A stretch of DNA of 11,668 nt from Clostridiales bacterium UBA1738 (GTDB lineage: Bacteria > Bacillota > Clostridia > UBA1381), in NCBI GenBank assembly GCA_002315735.1, contig DCIA01000006.1:1-11668 (forward strand), given 5' to 3'. The translations under genes and the position numbers were made by a program. The notes under the pieces were generated by a model. The model did no database searches and was not told where the DNA came from. It saw nothing but the letters and a program-made list of their open reading frames with translations. Numbering within the stretch: the stretch's first letter is position 1; every line of letters begins with the position of its first letter. Positions 1 to 6,809 of this stretch are shown in pieces.

Positions 1-2
1 CA

Positions 3-65
3 GGTGCAAAATGTAGCACATATACAATCAATACGGAAGCAGAATTTACTGCTTTAGCAGACTAA
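3..65 (+). CDS. C-terminal end of an upstream gene (partial)
   Basis: The frame is open from the left edge to a TAA at 63-65 and reads GAKCSTYTINTEAEFTALAD. The other two forward frames hit stops within this stretch. The stop lies 22 bases before the next start codon, with that gene's ribosome binding site between them, as expected inside an operon. Only about 20 residues are visible, so no family can be named. It could also be untranslated DNA that happens to be open, since 63 bases without a stop is weak evidence. Confidence 0.45.
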   Translation, partial: GAKCSTYTINTEAEFTALAD

Positions 66-87
66 ATATTTTTAGGAGGAAAATTAA

Positions 88-1095
88 ATGAAAAAAATTA
101 TTTCAATGTTAGCAGCACTTGCAATGATTGCAACAATGATTACATCAGTTGCTAGTGCAGCTGCAACATTTACTCCAACAGTTACTTCAACTGTTACGGG
201 AAAAGTAAGTGCAGAAGATTTCTATTCAGTATTTGAAGAAGCAATTCCAACAGGATACACACCATATGCAATTAAAGTTGATCTATCAAATTTAGGTACA
301 TATTCAATGACAAAATCAGCTAATAAGTGGACTGGAACAGCGATGAATGTATTTGAATATAATTTTACATTTTCTGATGCAGATTTAGCAAAGATAAATA
401 CTGATTACACATGTATTGCTGGTGGTGAATTAACATCAGCACAGGCTGGTTTCCAAGGTAATGTCGGTTGTGCAACCACTGGTGCACTTGATGGTCCTAC
501 AGCGGTTCATCTTGCTGGAGAAATTGAGAATGCCTTGACGATTTGGTTGCTCGTAGAAGATGGTGAACAGATTACAGCAAATTTAAGCGTTGCATGTGAA
601 ATTACAGAGTACAATAAAAATACTGCTGGTGATTCAGTGACTGGTGTAGCTACACTTTCACCTGCAAAACTTACAATTGGTGGTGCAACTGGTCTTCCAG
701 AATCAGGTACTACTGTAGTTAGTGAAACAACACTAGACTCTTCAGCCACACAAGCAATTGATAATGTAACTACATATCCTGCAACAGTTGGTTCTGCAAA
801 GATTTTGAAGAACTATGCAATCGATAAGGTTACATTTGCTCCTGCAAAGGGTTCTTTAGGAAAATATTACTTAAAGGCTACTGATGATAAGGGCAATACA
901 AAGGTTTGGAAGATGTTCACAGCTGACTCAAAGCCGGATGCTACAGATGAAACACACGATGGTTTCACAGATCACGCTGGTGGTAAGATTGAAACACAAA
1001 TCAAGAATGGTGAAATCACAGAAGCTAGCTTCTACATCATGATTAGAAGTGCAAACCACAAGATTGCTAAGTACGAAGTTTACACAGCAGAGTAA
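88..1095 (+). CDS. Secreted protein of unknown function, 335 aa
   Basis: I do not recognise a family. Residues 1-26 form a clear Sec signal peptide: KK near the start, a hydrophobic core ISMLAALAMIATMITS, and an ASA/AAA cleavage site around 22-26. The mature part is rich in Thr, Ala and Gly and looks like beta-rich extracellular domains, with an N-terminal block at about 27-175, a Thr/Ser-rich link at about 200-230 and a C-terminal block at about 235-335. Cys109, Cys128 and Cys170 lie in the first block and could form a disulfide. There is no LPXTG motif, SLH domain or C-terminal membrane anchor, so it is probably released or held by a partner. The start is fixed by TAGGAGGA at 73-80, 7 bases before the ATG. 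It is followed after 26 bases by a 56-codon gene with its own ribosome binding site, and the two share a terminator. A cohesin-like or other carbohydrate-associated adhesin fold is possible but not demonstrated. Confidence 0.85.
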   Translation: MKKIISMLAALAMIATMITSVASAAATFTPTVTSTVTGKVSAEDFYSVFEEAIPTGYTPYAIKVDLSNLGTYSMTKSANKWTGTAMNVFEYNFTFSDADLAKINTDYTCIAGGELTSAQAGFQGNVGCATTGALDGPTAVHLAGEIENALTIWLLVEDGEQITANLSVACEITEYNKNTAGDSVTGVATLSPAKLTIGGATGLPESGTTVVSETTLDSSATQAIDNVTTYPATVGSAKILKNYAIDKVTFAPAKGSLGKYYLKATDDKGNTKVWKMFTADSKPDATDETHDGFTDHAGGKIETQIKNGEITEASFYIMIRSANHKIAKYEVYTAE

Positions 1096-1121
1096 TATAA
1101 TCGAGGAAGGAGAATTATAAT

Positions 1122-1292
1122 ATGAAAATGTATAATAAACCGGTCGTAGAATTCACCGGAATCGAAGTTGAAGATATTATTACAATCAGTGGTGCTCTAG
1201 GCGTAGACCCTGAAGCAAGTGCTGCATTCAGACAAATCATTGGCGATAACCCAAGTGATTTAAACACAGAGGTTCTTATTTACGAATGGTAA
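1122..1292 (+). CDS. Short peptide, 56 aa, with lasso-leader-like N-terminus
   Basis: The ATG at 1122 follows AAGGAG (1106-1111) by ten bases, and the 56 codons end at TAA 1290-1292, just before a strong terminator. The peptide starts MKMYNKPVVEF, passes through EDIITISGALG and ends EVLIYEW. It has no Cys, no signal peptide and no membrane segment, and is acidic. Residues Y4, P7, V9, G13 and T21 match the spacing of the lasso-peptide leader pattern YxxPxLxxxGx(5-8)T, which is bound by the RRE protein of those pathways. If T21 were the penultimate leader residue, a core would begin at Ser23 with Asp29 at core position 7 and Glu31 at position 9. That core would be 34 residues, long for a lasso peptide, and a first Ser is not the usual Gly. 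No maturation protease, cyclase or transporter is in view. It may instead be one of the many short uncharacterised peptides of gut Clostridia that start in this way. Coding status is well supported; function is unknown. Confidence 0.75.
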   Translation: MKMYNKPVVEFTGIEVEDIITISGALGVDPEASAAFRQIIGDNPSDLNTEVLIYEW

Positions 1293-1320
1293 TCGGAATC
1301 TGATAGTAATATCAAATATA

Positions 1321-1354
1321 AACAAGTTGGGATTTTTCCCAACTTGTTTTTTTT
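1321..1354 (+). terminator. Intrinsic terminator after the secreted protein/peptide unit
   Basis: A 12-bp perfect stem, AACAAGTTGGGA (1321-1332) with TCCCAACTTGTT (1337-1348), encloses a four-base T loop and runs into eight T residues (1347-1354). It lies 28 bases after the stop of the short peptide gene. The stop of the opposing small membrane-protein gene is at 1357-1359, so the stem may also end transcription from that side, although the T-run in that direction is poorer. Confidence 0.95.
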
Positions 1355-1356
1355 GT

Positions 1357-1659
1357 TTACCTAATTAAATAAGTAAGAAGTCCGATTCCTGCAAAGGAGA
1401 GCAGGGCACACAGCGACAAAATTATTATCCCAAGTCGGCGTCCGTTTGCAACTTTATATCTATTTGCTCTAATAGTTTTCAATTTATTCTTATAGTTAGC
1501 ATCACTATTGCCCATATATTTTTTAACAACTCTTTCCGCCTCGTCCAAAATGTTATTTTCACACACCGATTTTGTGTTTTTTAAAATTAAAATTGCGCTT
1601 TCTATCATCTCGGAATCAAGATTATTTAGTATCACTACCCTATGCATTGTGTTTTTCAT
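1357..1659 (-). CDS. Small single-pass membrane protein, 100 aa, unknown function
   Basis: The first 74 residues are polar and probably helical (LNNLDSEMIESAILILKN, then a Lys/Arg/Asn-rich stretch with RANRYKVANGRR). Residues 75-98 form one hydrophobic segment, LGIIILSLCALLSFAGIGLL, and the protein ends YLIR. With no signal peptide, it should sit with the N-terminal part in the cytoplasm and be held by its C-terminus. The start at 1657-1659 is supported by AAAGGGG on the minus strand (complement of about 1670-1676). A second Met at residue 5 is a less likely start because it is further from that site. The gene stands alone between two + strand units. I do not recognise a named family. Reading-frame length, ribosome binding site and amphipathic design argue that it is real. 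Confidence 0.75.
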   Translation of the reverse strand: MKNTMHRVVILNNLDSEMIESAILILKNTKSVCENNILDEAERVVKKYMGNSDANYKNKLKTIRANRYKVANGRRLGIIILSLCALLSFAGIGLLTYLIR

Positions 1660-1856
1660 TTTGCTTGTCCCCTTTCAACACTATATATTGTTATGTATTT
1701 AATAATTTCGTAACAAATAGGCAAATACTTCTTAATTGTAATAATGCCCAATTTTTGTCCTTTTTATACAGTAATTTATTTCCTTTATATTAAAAACGGC
1801 TCTGTTATGCGATATATCACATTAAAAATTTCAAAAATTTTCCAAATAAATTTGAT

Positions 1857-1933
1857 AATTTTTCGAGAATTTGTTACAAAAAAGTGTCTGTTTTCGATGC
1901 CTTTAAACAAATTTTTCGTGAAAATGCAACAAA
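1857..1933 (+). repeat. Imperfect 24-base direct repeat upstream of YabE-like promoter
   Basis: Positions 1857-1880 and 1910-1933 match at 19 of 24 bases by my count. Both start AATTTTTCGNGAA and end ACAAA, and they begin 53 bases apart, close to five helical turns. The second copy ends 15 bases before the -35 element at 1949 and overlaps the palindrome ACAAATTTGT. This is the arrangement of a paired activator or repressor site. The AT-rich background makes partial chance matches common, so binding is an inference. Confidence 0.45.
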
Positions 1934-1948
1934 TTTGTAATAAATTCC

Positions 1949-1977
1949 TTGACTTCTGCATAAAAATTGTGTATAAT
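1949..1977 (+). promoter_or_regulatory. Sigma-A promoter for the YabE-like gene
   Basis: TTGACT (1949-1954), a 17-base spacer and TATAAT (1972-1977) make an 11 of 12 consensus match. Transcription should start near 1984, giving a short leader of about 20 bases that still contains GGGAGG (1993-1998) before the ATG at 2005. This fixes the start codon of the gene and rules out the longer upstream extension. Confidence 0.9.
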
Positions 1978-2004
1978 GTTATCGTACCAAATGGGAGGTT
2001 TATT

Positions 2005-3045
2005 ATGAAATTGAATTTTTTAGGCAATAATAAAAGAGATTCTTACAGCAGAGTTATTGCCGTTTTACTAACTATAACTATTATCGCTTTAATGACCGGT
2101 GCTTTTTCTGACAAGTATATGAAAAAGATTACAGTTGTAAAGGCTGACCACTTTTTAGGCACTGAGGAAACAAGCAACTATATCACAAGGTCTGAAACCG
2201 TTGGGGAATTTTTAGACGAAGTAAAAATCAGCATTGACGAATTTGATTTTGTTAATATGAATATGGACGAAGAAATCGAAGCAAGAGACAAAATCGTGAT
2301 TGAAAAAGGTATTCCGGTAGTCTTAAATGTTGGCGGAGATGCTAAGAGAGTCGGCGCAACAAGAACTACTGTCGGCGAAACGCTGGACGCTATGGGTATT
2401 ACTCTTGACATTATCGACAGAGTTGAGCCGTCACTTGATACTGAAATCAAAGAAAATATGAGCATAAATGTGTATCGTGTATCAATCAAGCAAATTTCTT
2501 CCGAAGTTGAAACACCTTATGCAACTATCGAAGAAGCAGACGCAACACTGCCACAAGGCACAAGAAACATTAAAGTAAGTGGCGAAAAAGGTATCACAAA
2601 GATTAATTATAACGTGAAATTTGAAAACGGCACAGAAATCAGCAAGGAAGAAGTTTCCCGTGAAATCGTAAAAGAGCCGATTAATGAAGTTGTAACAGTT
2701 GGCACAAAGAGTTCAGGTACAAAAATTCTTGCAAACGGCGAAACTTTAAACTTCAAAAAGAAAATATCAGTTACTTGTACTGCATACACAGCAACAGGCA
2801 ATCGCACAGCGTCGGGCAGACCTGCACAAGTCGGCGTTATCGCAGTTGACCCTAAGGTTATTCCACTTGGAACAAAACTTTATGTTGAGTCAACAGACGA
2901 CGGCAAGACTTGGACTTACGGCTACTGTATCGCAGGCGACACAGGTGGCGCAATCAAGGGCAAAATCGTTGATTTATACTACAACACAAAGGGCGAATGT
3001 ATTAAATTCGGCAGACGTTCTGCAAATCTTTATGTTTTAGATTAA
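2005..3045 (+). CDS. YabE-like cell-wall protein: DUF348 x2, G5 and 3D domains
   Basis: A 346-residue exported cell-wall protein resembling Bacillus YabE and the Rpf/Sps-like stationary-phase proteins. A short basic N-terminus precedes one hydrophobic segment at about 16-31, a signal anchor or signal peptide. Two DUF348 ubiquitin-like repeats follow at about 42-98 and 100-157, then a G5 domain at about 158-234 (ends EVVTVGTK). The C-terminal 3D domain, about 255-346, has its three conserved aspartates at D282 (VIAVDPKVIPLGT), D312 (AGDTGG) and D323 (KIVDLYY). 3D domains share the double-psi beta-barrel of MltA lytic transglycosylases and are thought to cut or remodel peptidoglycan. The start is set by GGGAGG at 1993-1998 and a promoter ending at 1977; the frame is open further upstream, but that part is not coding. 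Downstream lies rsmA. In Bacillus the order is yabE-rnmV-rsmA; here rnmV is absent from between them. Domain assignment is firm; enzymatic activity is by family inference. Confidence 0.93.
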   Translation: MKLNFLGNNKRDSYSRVIAVLLTITIIALMTGAFSDKYMKKITVVKADHFLGTEETSNYITRSETVGEFLDEVKISIDEFDFVNMNMDEEIEARDKIVIEKGIPVVLNVGGDAKRVGATRTTVGETLDAMGITLDIIDRVEPSLDTEIKENMSINVYRVSIKQISSEVETPYATIEEADATLPQGTRNIKVSGEKGITKINYNVKFENGTEISKEEVSREIVKEPINEVVTVGTKSSGTKILANGETLNFKKKISVTCTAYTATGNRTASGRPAQVGVIAVDPKVIPLGTKLYVESTDDGKTWTYGYCIAGDTGGAIKGKIVDLYYNTKGECIKFGRRSANLYVLD

Positions 3046-3047
3046 TT

Positions 3048-3076
3048 TTGAGGATGTTTTCATCCTCAATTTTTTT
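3048..3076 (+). terminator. Terminator or attenuator between YabE-like gene and rsmA
   Basis: TTGAGGATG (3048-3056) pairs with CATCCTCAA (3061-3069) around a four-T loop and is followed by seven T residues (3070-3076). The rsmA ribosome binding site GGAAGGAAA starts at the next base (3077). The stem is nine pairs, so it may be partial. rsmA would then be fed by read-through, or by a promoter inside the upstream gene that I could not identify. Confidence 0.8.
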
Positions 3077-3091
3077 GGAAGGAAATGCAAT

Positions 3092-3940
3092 ATGAATTTA
3101 ACGGATATTAGGGTTATTAGAGATATCGAGAAAAGATTTAATTTTGGCTTTTCAAAAGGGCTTGGACAAAATTTTCTCTTGGACTCAAATGTTTTAGACG
3201 AAATCGTTGACGCCGCCGAGATTGACAGTGGCGTTTTGGAAGTCGGCCCGGGGTTTGGCGTTTTAACTCAAAATCTTCTTCAAAACGCCGATAAGGTCGT
3301 GACGGTTGAACTTGACCACAGGCTTATTCCCGTCCTTGAATACACTCTTTCTGATTTTGATAACTTGAAAATTATTGAGGGAGATATTTTAAAACTTGAC
3401 TTAAAAGATGTGATAGACAAGGAATTTGGTGGCGAAAAAATCAGCATCGCCGCAAATTTGCCCTATTACATCACCACGCCGATAATCACGAAATTAATCG
3501 AGGAAAAACTACCTATTAAAAATATAGTGGTAATGGTGCAAAAGGAAGTCGCAGAAAGAATAGCCGCAAAGCCCGGCAAAAAGGACTTCGGCGCAATCAG
3601 TGTCCTTTGCCAATACTACACAAATCCAAGAATTGTCACAATTGTGCCGGCAAATAGTTTTTACCCTGCGCCGAAAGTTGATTCCGCCGTTTTGTGTATG
3701 GAGGTTTTGGATAAGCCGTCTATCGAGGTTAGCGACGAGAAACTGTTTTTTAAAGTGGTAAAAGCCGCCTTTTCACAAAGGCGAAAGACACTTTTGAACT
3801 GCCTATCTTCGTCCTTTGGTATAGAAAAGAGCGTGTTATCAGAAATGCTGTCAGGGATAGGCATTGAGCCAAATATACGGGGCGAAAAACTAGACCTATC
3901 ACAATTTGCAAAAATTACCGAAGCGATAAAAAGCATATAA
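3092..3940 (+). CDS. rsmA: 16S rRNA dimethyladenosine transferase RsmA (KsgA)
   Basis: Transfers four methyl groups from S-adenosylmethionine to two adjacent adenosines in the 3'-terminal helix of 16S rRNA (A1518/A1519 in E. coli numbering), a late step of 30S assembly. The Rossmann-fold methyltransferase domain is complete: motif I LEVGPGFGVLT at 49-59, the acidic ribose-binding E73 in VTVELD, D98 in EGDIL, and the catalytic NLPYY at 122-126. FYPAPKVDSA at 190-199 and FSQRRKTL at 227-234 are typical of the RsmA C-terminal half. At 282 residues it has the usual length. The ribosome binding site GGAAGGAAA (3077-3085) fixes the start. It lies 46 bases after the YabE-like gene, from which it is separated by a hairpin terminator, and it converges on the acyl-CoA ligase-type gene across a shared terminator. 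Loss of this enzyme gives kasugamycin resistance in other bacteria. Confidence 0.97.
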   Translation: MNLTDIRVIRDIEKRFNFGFSKGLGQNFLLDSNVLDEIVDAAEIDSGVLEVGPGFGVLTQNLLQNADKVVTVELDHRLIPVLEYTLSDFDNLKIIEGDILKLDLKDVIDKEFGGEKISIAANLPYYITTPIITKLIEEKLPIKNIVVMVQKEVAERIAAKPGKKDFGAISVLCQYYTNPRIVTIVPANSFYPAPKVDSAVLCMEVLDKPSIEVSDEKLFFKVVKAAFSQRRKTLLNCLSSSFGIEKSVLSEMLSGIGIEPNIRGEKLDLSQFAKITEAIKSI

Positions 3941-3965
3941 AAAACCTGCCATAAGGCAGGTTTTT
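3940..3965. terminator. Bidirectional terminator between rsmA and the ligase gene
   Basis: The perfect stem AAAAACCTGCC (3940-3950) with GGCAGGTTTTT (3955-3965) encloses loop ATAA. The A-run on the left and T-run on the right let it act in both directions. The rsmA stop overlaps its left edge, and the ligase stop codon (complement of 3968-3970) lies two bases beyond its right edge. Confidence 0.93.
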
Positions 3966-3967
3966 AT

Positions 3968-5548
3968 TTATCTCTTGATTTTCTTTGTTGAGGTCTTTTC
4001 AAATTCAGTTGCACGGAATTTGATTTTTCGAATTTGCTTATACTGTGCAATAGACGGATTTAACTTGCTTTTGATTTCTTCGGTTATTGCGTCTTTTTTG
4101 TCGATTTCTTCGGCATATATTTCGGCGGTTATTGCGTCGTCTTCCGAATACACCAAAACTTCGGTAACGCCGTCAATTCTGCCGATTAAATATTCAAGTT
4201 CCTCAGGATAGACATTTTTCCCGTTATCCAAAAGAATCAAATTTTTCTTTCTGCCGGTGATATAAACAAGCCCGTTTTCGTCAATTTTTCCGATATCGCC
4301 GGTCTTGAACCAGCCGTCCTCAAAAACATTCTCATTTGCTTCGGGATTATTATAGTAGCCAAGCATAACGATATCGCCCTTTACACAAATTTCGCCCTCG
4401 CCGTCCTCGTTGTTGTTGATGGTTTTAACTTGGGTGCGCTTAACGGGAACGCCTATACAGCCCGGCGTGTAATTTTGAGGTGCACAAAGAGTGACAATCG
4501 GCGAACATTCGGTGATACCAAATCCGTTAACGATTTCAATTCCAAGTTCGTCAAAGCCTTTCACAAGCGCAGGCGAAATCGGCGCACCGCCCGAAATAAG
4601 CATTTCAAGATTTCCACCAAATCCGTCAATGATAGATTTAAAGAATTTTCGCCTTAGGTCAATGCCGACTTTCCTAAGCCCGTTGCTGACTTTAACCATA
4701 TTTTTAAGCGTTTTTTCCTTGCCTGACTTTCGGGCATTTTTCCAAATATTCTTATAGAAATTCTCAATAAACAAAGGCACTACCGAGATATGCCCCGGTT
4801 TTGCTTCTTGTATATCACGCATAATGTATTTAAGGCCGCCGTTAATAAAAACGGGAAAAGCCATATAGAATTGCGCCAAAATACACGCCATCATACCAAA
4901 AGTGTGATTAAGCGGCAAAAAGCAGACAGTTCCTTTTGGGAAATACAGCGTTTCTATCGAATTAATAGCGTCTGCCATCAAGTTTCTTTGACAAAGCATA
5001 ACACACTTTGGAGTGCCTGTTGTGCCGGAAGTGAAAATCAAAGTGCAAGGCTTTTCAAGGTCCGGTTCTATATCCATAATTTTAGTTTCGGAGATTAGAA
5101 GAGCCCCCTTTTGCACTGCGTCTTTGAAATTATCAAGGCATAGGCTGTGCTTTAAATTTTCCGATAAAACTTCTGCAAGGTCGGATTTTTTGCTCGAATA
5201 AACGAGCATATCGGCATTGCAAGAATTAAATAAAGTTGCGGCCTCTTCGGGCTTTAATTCCTTGTCGAGAGGGACAATGGTGTTACCGCTGATAACCGCC
5301 GCAAAATAGGTGATAATCCATTCGTAACTGTTCTCGGCATAAAGGGCAATTCCGGCATCGGAAAGACCGATGCTCAAAAAATAACTGCCAAGGGCAAAAG
5401 TATCACGCTTTACCGTTTCAAAATCAATGTCGATTCGGTCGTTTTTGCGAAAGAAACTAAAAGCGGTGTCTTTCGGGTTTTTAGCTGCAAGAGTTAAAAT
5501 CATTTCTTTAAAGTCCCTGTAATGAGGGATTTCGTAAGCATCTTTCAT
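3968..5548 (-). CDS. AMP-forming acyl-CoA synthetase/ligase family protein
   Basis: A 526-residue ANL-superfamily adenylating enzyme that activates a carboxylate with ATP to an acyl-AMP and then normally forms a CoA thioester. Core motifs are complete: the phosphate-binding loop LIFTSGTTGTPK at 170-181, GFGITE at 342-347, TGD at 416-418, the hinge region TGRKKN at 431-436 followed by NGKNVYPEELE, and a C-terminal TSTKKIKR at 519-526 whose Lys523 is the likely catalytic lysine. The overall pattern resembles long-chain fatty acid CoA ligases, but the substrate cannot be read from sequence; an acyl-carrier-protein or aryl substrate is possible. There is no carrier-protein or reductase domain. 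The ATG (complement of 5546-5548) lies two bases after the prfA stop, and its ribosome binding site GAGGAA lies within the last prfA codons, so translation is probably coupled to prfA. It shares the prfA promoter and ends at the bidirectional terminator. Confidence 0.9.
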   Translation of the reverse strand: MKDAYEIPHYRDFKEMILTLAAKNPKDTAFSFFRKNDRIDIDFETVKRDTFALGSYFLSIGLSDAGIALYAENSYEWIITYFAAVISGNTIVPLDKELKPEEAATLFNSCNADMLVYSSKKSDLAEVLSENLKHSLCLDNFKDAVQKGALLISETKIMDIEPDLEKPCTLIFTSGTTGTPKCVMLCQRNLMADAINSIETLYFPKGTVCFLPLNHTFGMMACILAQFYMAFPVFINGGLKYIMRDIQEAKPGHISVVPLFIENFYKNIWKNARKSGKEKTLKNMVKVSNGLRKVGIDLRRKFFKSIIDGFGGNLEMLISGGAPISPALVKGFDELGIEIVNGFGITECSPIVTLCAPQNYTPGCIGVPVKRTQVKTINNNEDGEGEICVKGDIVMLGYYNNPEANENVFEDGWFKTGDIGKIDENGLVYITGRKKNLILLDNGKNVYPEELEYLIGRIDGVTEVLVYSEDDAITAEIYAEEIDKKDAITEEIKSKLNPSIAQYKQIRKIKFRATEFEKTSTKKIKR

Positions 5549-5550
5549 AA

Positions 5551-6621
5551 TTATTCCTCGTTTTCTCCTGACATTTTGGCTGCTTGGTCGGCAGTAATCA
5601 GGGCATCAATAAGTTCGTCAAGCGAACCATTCAAAATTTGTTCTAACTTATATAATGTAAGATTAATTCTGTGGTCTGTAACACGGCTTTGGGGGAAGTT
5701 GTAGGTTCTGATGCGTTCGCTTCGGTCGCCCGAACCGATTTGGGACTTTCTTGCATCGGCGATTTGTGAATGACGCTCAGCCTCCATAGCCTCGTAGATA
5801 CGAGAACGAAGGATTTTCATAGCCTTGTCCTTGTTCTTAAACTGAGATTTCTCATCTTGGCAAGAAACCACGATGCCGGTAGGTAGGTGAGTAATACGAA
5901 CGGCAGAGTCGGTAGTGTTGACACACTGCCCGCCGGGACCACCGGCACGGAAAACATCAATTCGTAAATCGTTAGGGTTTATGTCAACTTCGACCTCTTC
6001 AACCTCCGGCAAAACTGCAACTGTTGCAGCAGAGGTTTGAATTCTGCCTTGAGATTCGGTTGTAGGAACACGCTGAACACGGTGGACGCCACTTTCGAAT
6101 TTGAATTTAGAATATGCGCCTTGACCTGTAATAGAGAAGGTAACTTCTTTGTAACCGCCGATGTCGGTAGGGTTAGAAGAGAGAATTTCCATCTTCCAGT
6201 TGTTAGCCTCTGCATACATTGTATACATACGGAAAAGGTCTGCCGCAAAAAGAGCAGCCTCTTCGCCACCGGTACCCCCACGAATTTCAATAATAACGTT
6301 TTTGTCGTCGTTAGGGTCTTTCGGAAGAAGTAGAATTTTGAGTTCTGCCGCAATTTTCTCTTGATTATCCTCGGCATCGGATAGTTCGAGTTTTGCAAGT
6401 TCAATAAGTTCCTTGTCAGAGCCTGCCAAAATCTCTTTGCATTCGGCAATAGTGGATTTTGCTGCCTTGTACTCACGGTACTTTTCCACAATTTCGGAAA
6501 GGTCGGAACTTTCTTTGCAATATTTCTTGAACATATCTTGGTCGTTAATAACCTCCGGCTCGGAAAGTTTTTGGTTAACCTCGGAATATCTATTTTCGAG
6601 TGCTTCTAATTTGTCAAACAT
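5551..6621 (-). CDS. prfA: Peptide chain release factor 1 (RF1)
   Basis: Recognises UAA and UAG in the ribosomal A site and triggers release of the finished protein. Its 356 residues are the normal length. The stop-codon-reading PxT tripeptide appears as PTT at 186-188 (within QRVPTTESQGR), which marks RF1 rather than RF2. The GGQ that enters the peptidyl-transferase centre is at 230-232 in AGGPGGQCVNTTDSA; its Gln is normally methylated by PrmC. GGTGGEEA at 115-122 and the C-terminal tail are also typical. The start is supported by AAGGAG on the minus strand about nine bases upstream, and a promoter lies at 6655-6683. It is followed by an acyl-CoA ligase-type gene rather than by prmC, the partner gene found next to prfA in many bacteria; prmC is not in this window. 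Confidence 0.98.
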   Translation of the reverse strand: MFDKLEALENRYSEVNQKLSEPEVINDQDMFKKYCKESSDLSEIVEKYREYKAAKSTIAECKEILAGSDKELIELAKLELSDAEDNQEKIAAELKILLLPKDPNDDKNVIIEIRGGTGGEEAALFAADLFRMYTMYAEANNWKMEILSSNPTDIGGYKEVTFSITGQGAYSKFKFESGVHRVQRVPTTESQGRIQTSAATVAVLPEVEEVEVDINPNDLRIDVFRAGGPGGQCVNTTDSAVRITHLPTGIVVSCQDEKSQFKNKDKAMKILRSRIYEAMEAERHSQIADARKSQIGSGDRSERIRTYNFPQSRVTDHRINLTLYKLEQILNGSLDELIDALITADQAAKMSGENEE

Positions 6622-6654
6622 AAATCTTCTCCTTGAAGTAAAATTTCATAGTAT

Positions 6655-6683
6655 ATTATACACCAAAAAACGAAAAAAATCAA
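6655..6683 (-). promoter_or_regulatory. Promoter for prfA and the downstream ligase gene
   Basis: Read on the minus strand, TTGATT (complement of 6678-6683), a 17-base spacer and TATAAT (complement of 6655-6660) form the promoter, with TG at the extended -10 position (spacer ends GGTG). Transcription should start near 6648, about 27 bases before the prfA ATG. I found no other promoter for the two-gene unit. Confidence 0.75.
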
Positions 6684-6736
6684 TAAATAAGAAATATAAA
6701 AAACTGAGTTTCTACATATATAATATAATCATAGGC

Positions 6737-6785
6737 AAAAAACAAAAAAATGCAAAAAATCCAAAAAGCAACTTAAAAGGAAAAA
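6737..6785 (+). repeat. Phased A-tracts, likely curved DNA
   Basis: Runs of four to seven A occur at 6737-6742, 6744-6750, 6754-6759, 6763-6767, 6775-6778 and 6781-6785. The first five have centres averaging about nine bases apart, near the helical repeat, and further A-runs lie at 6665-6670 and 6673-6679. Such phasing bends DNA, and A-rich stretches upstream of -35 can act as UP elements. They lie just upstream of the distal SLH-gene promoter and between it and the prfA promoter. Confidence 0.5.
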
Positions 6786-6809
6786 TTTGATTATATTTTG
6801 ACAAAAGCC

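Larger units (their letters stand above)
1660..2004. other. Divergent AT-rich intergenic control region
   Basis: These 345 bases separate the minus-strand small membrane protein gene from the YabE-like gene. They hold the ribosome binding site of the minus gene (complement of about 1670-1676), an imperfect 24-base direct repeat (1857-1880 and 1910-1933), a perfect 10-base palindrome ACAAATTTGT (1929-1938) and a near-consensus + promoter (1949-1977). I found no convincing promoter for the minus gene. The reading frame open from 1744 is not coding: its translation is Ile/Phe/Asn/Lys-rich and lies upstream of the transcription start predicted from the promoter. Confidence 0.7.

Noticed and set aside
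1122..1292. Calling the 56-residue peptide a true lasso peptide precursor
   Set aside because: The putative core is too long, starts with Ser, and no RRE, protease or cyclase gene is visible; only the leader resemblance is supported.
1744..2004. Frame open for 87 codons upstream of and in frame with the YabE-like gene
   Set aside because: The near-consensus promoter (1949-1977) lies inside it, the translation is low-complexity Ile/Phe/Asn/Lys, and the ATG at 2005 has the proper ribosome binding site and begins a normal signal anchor.
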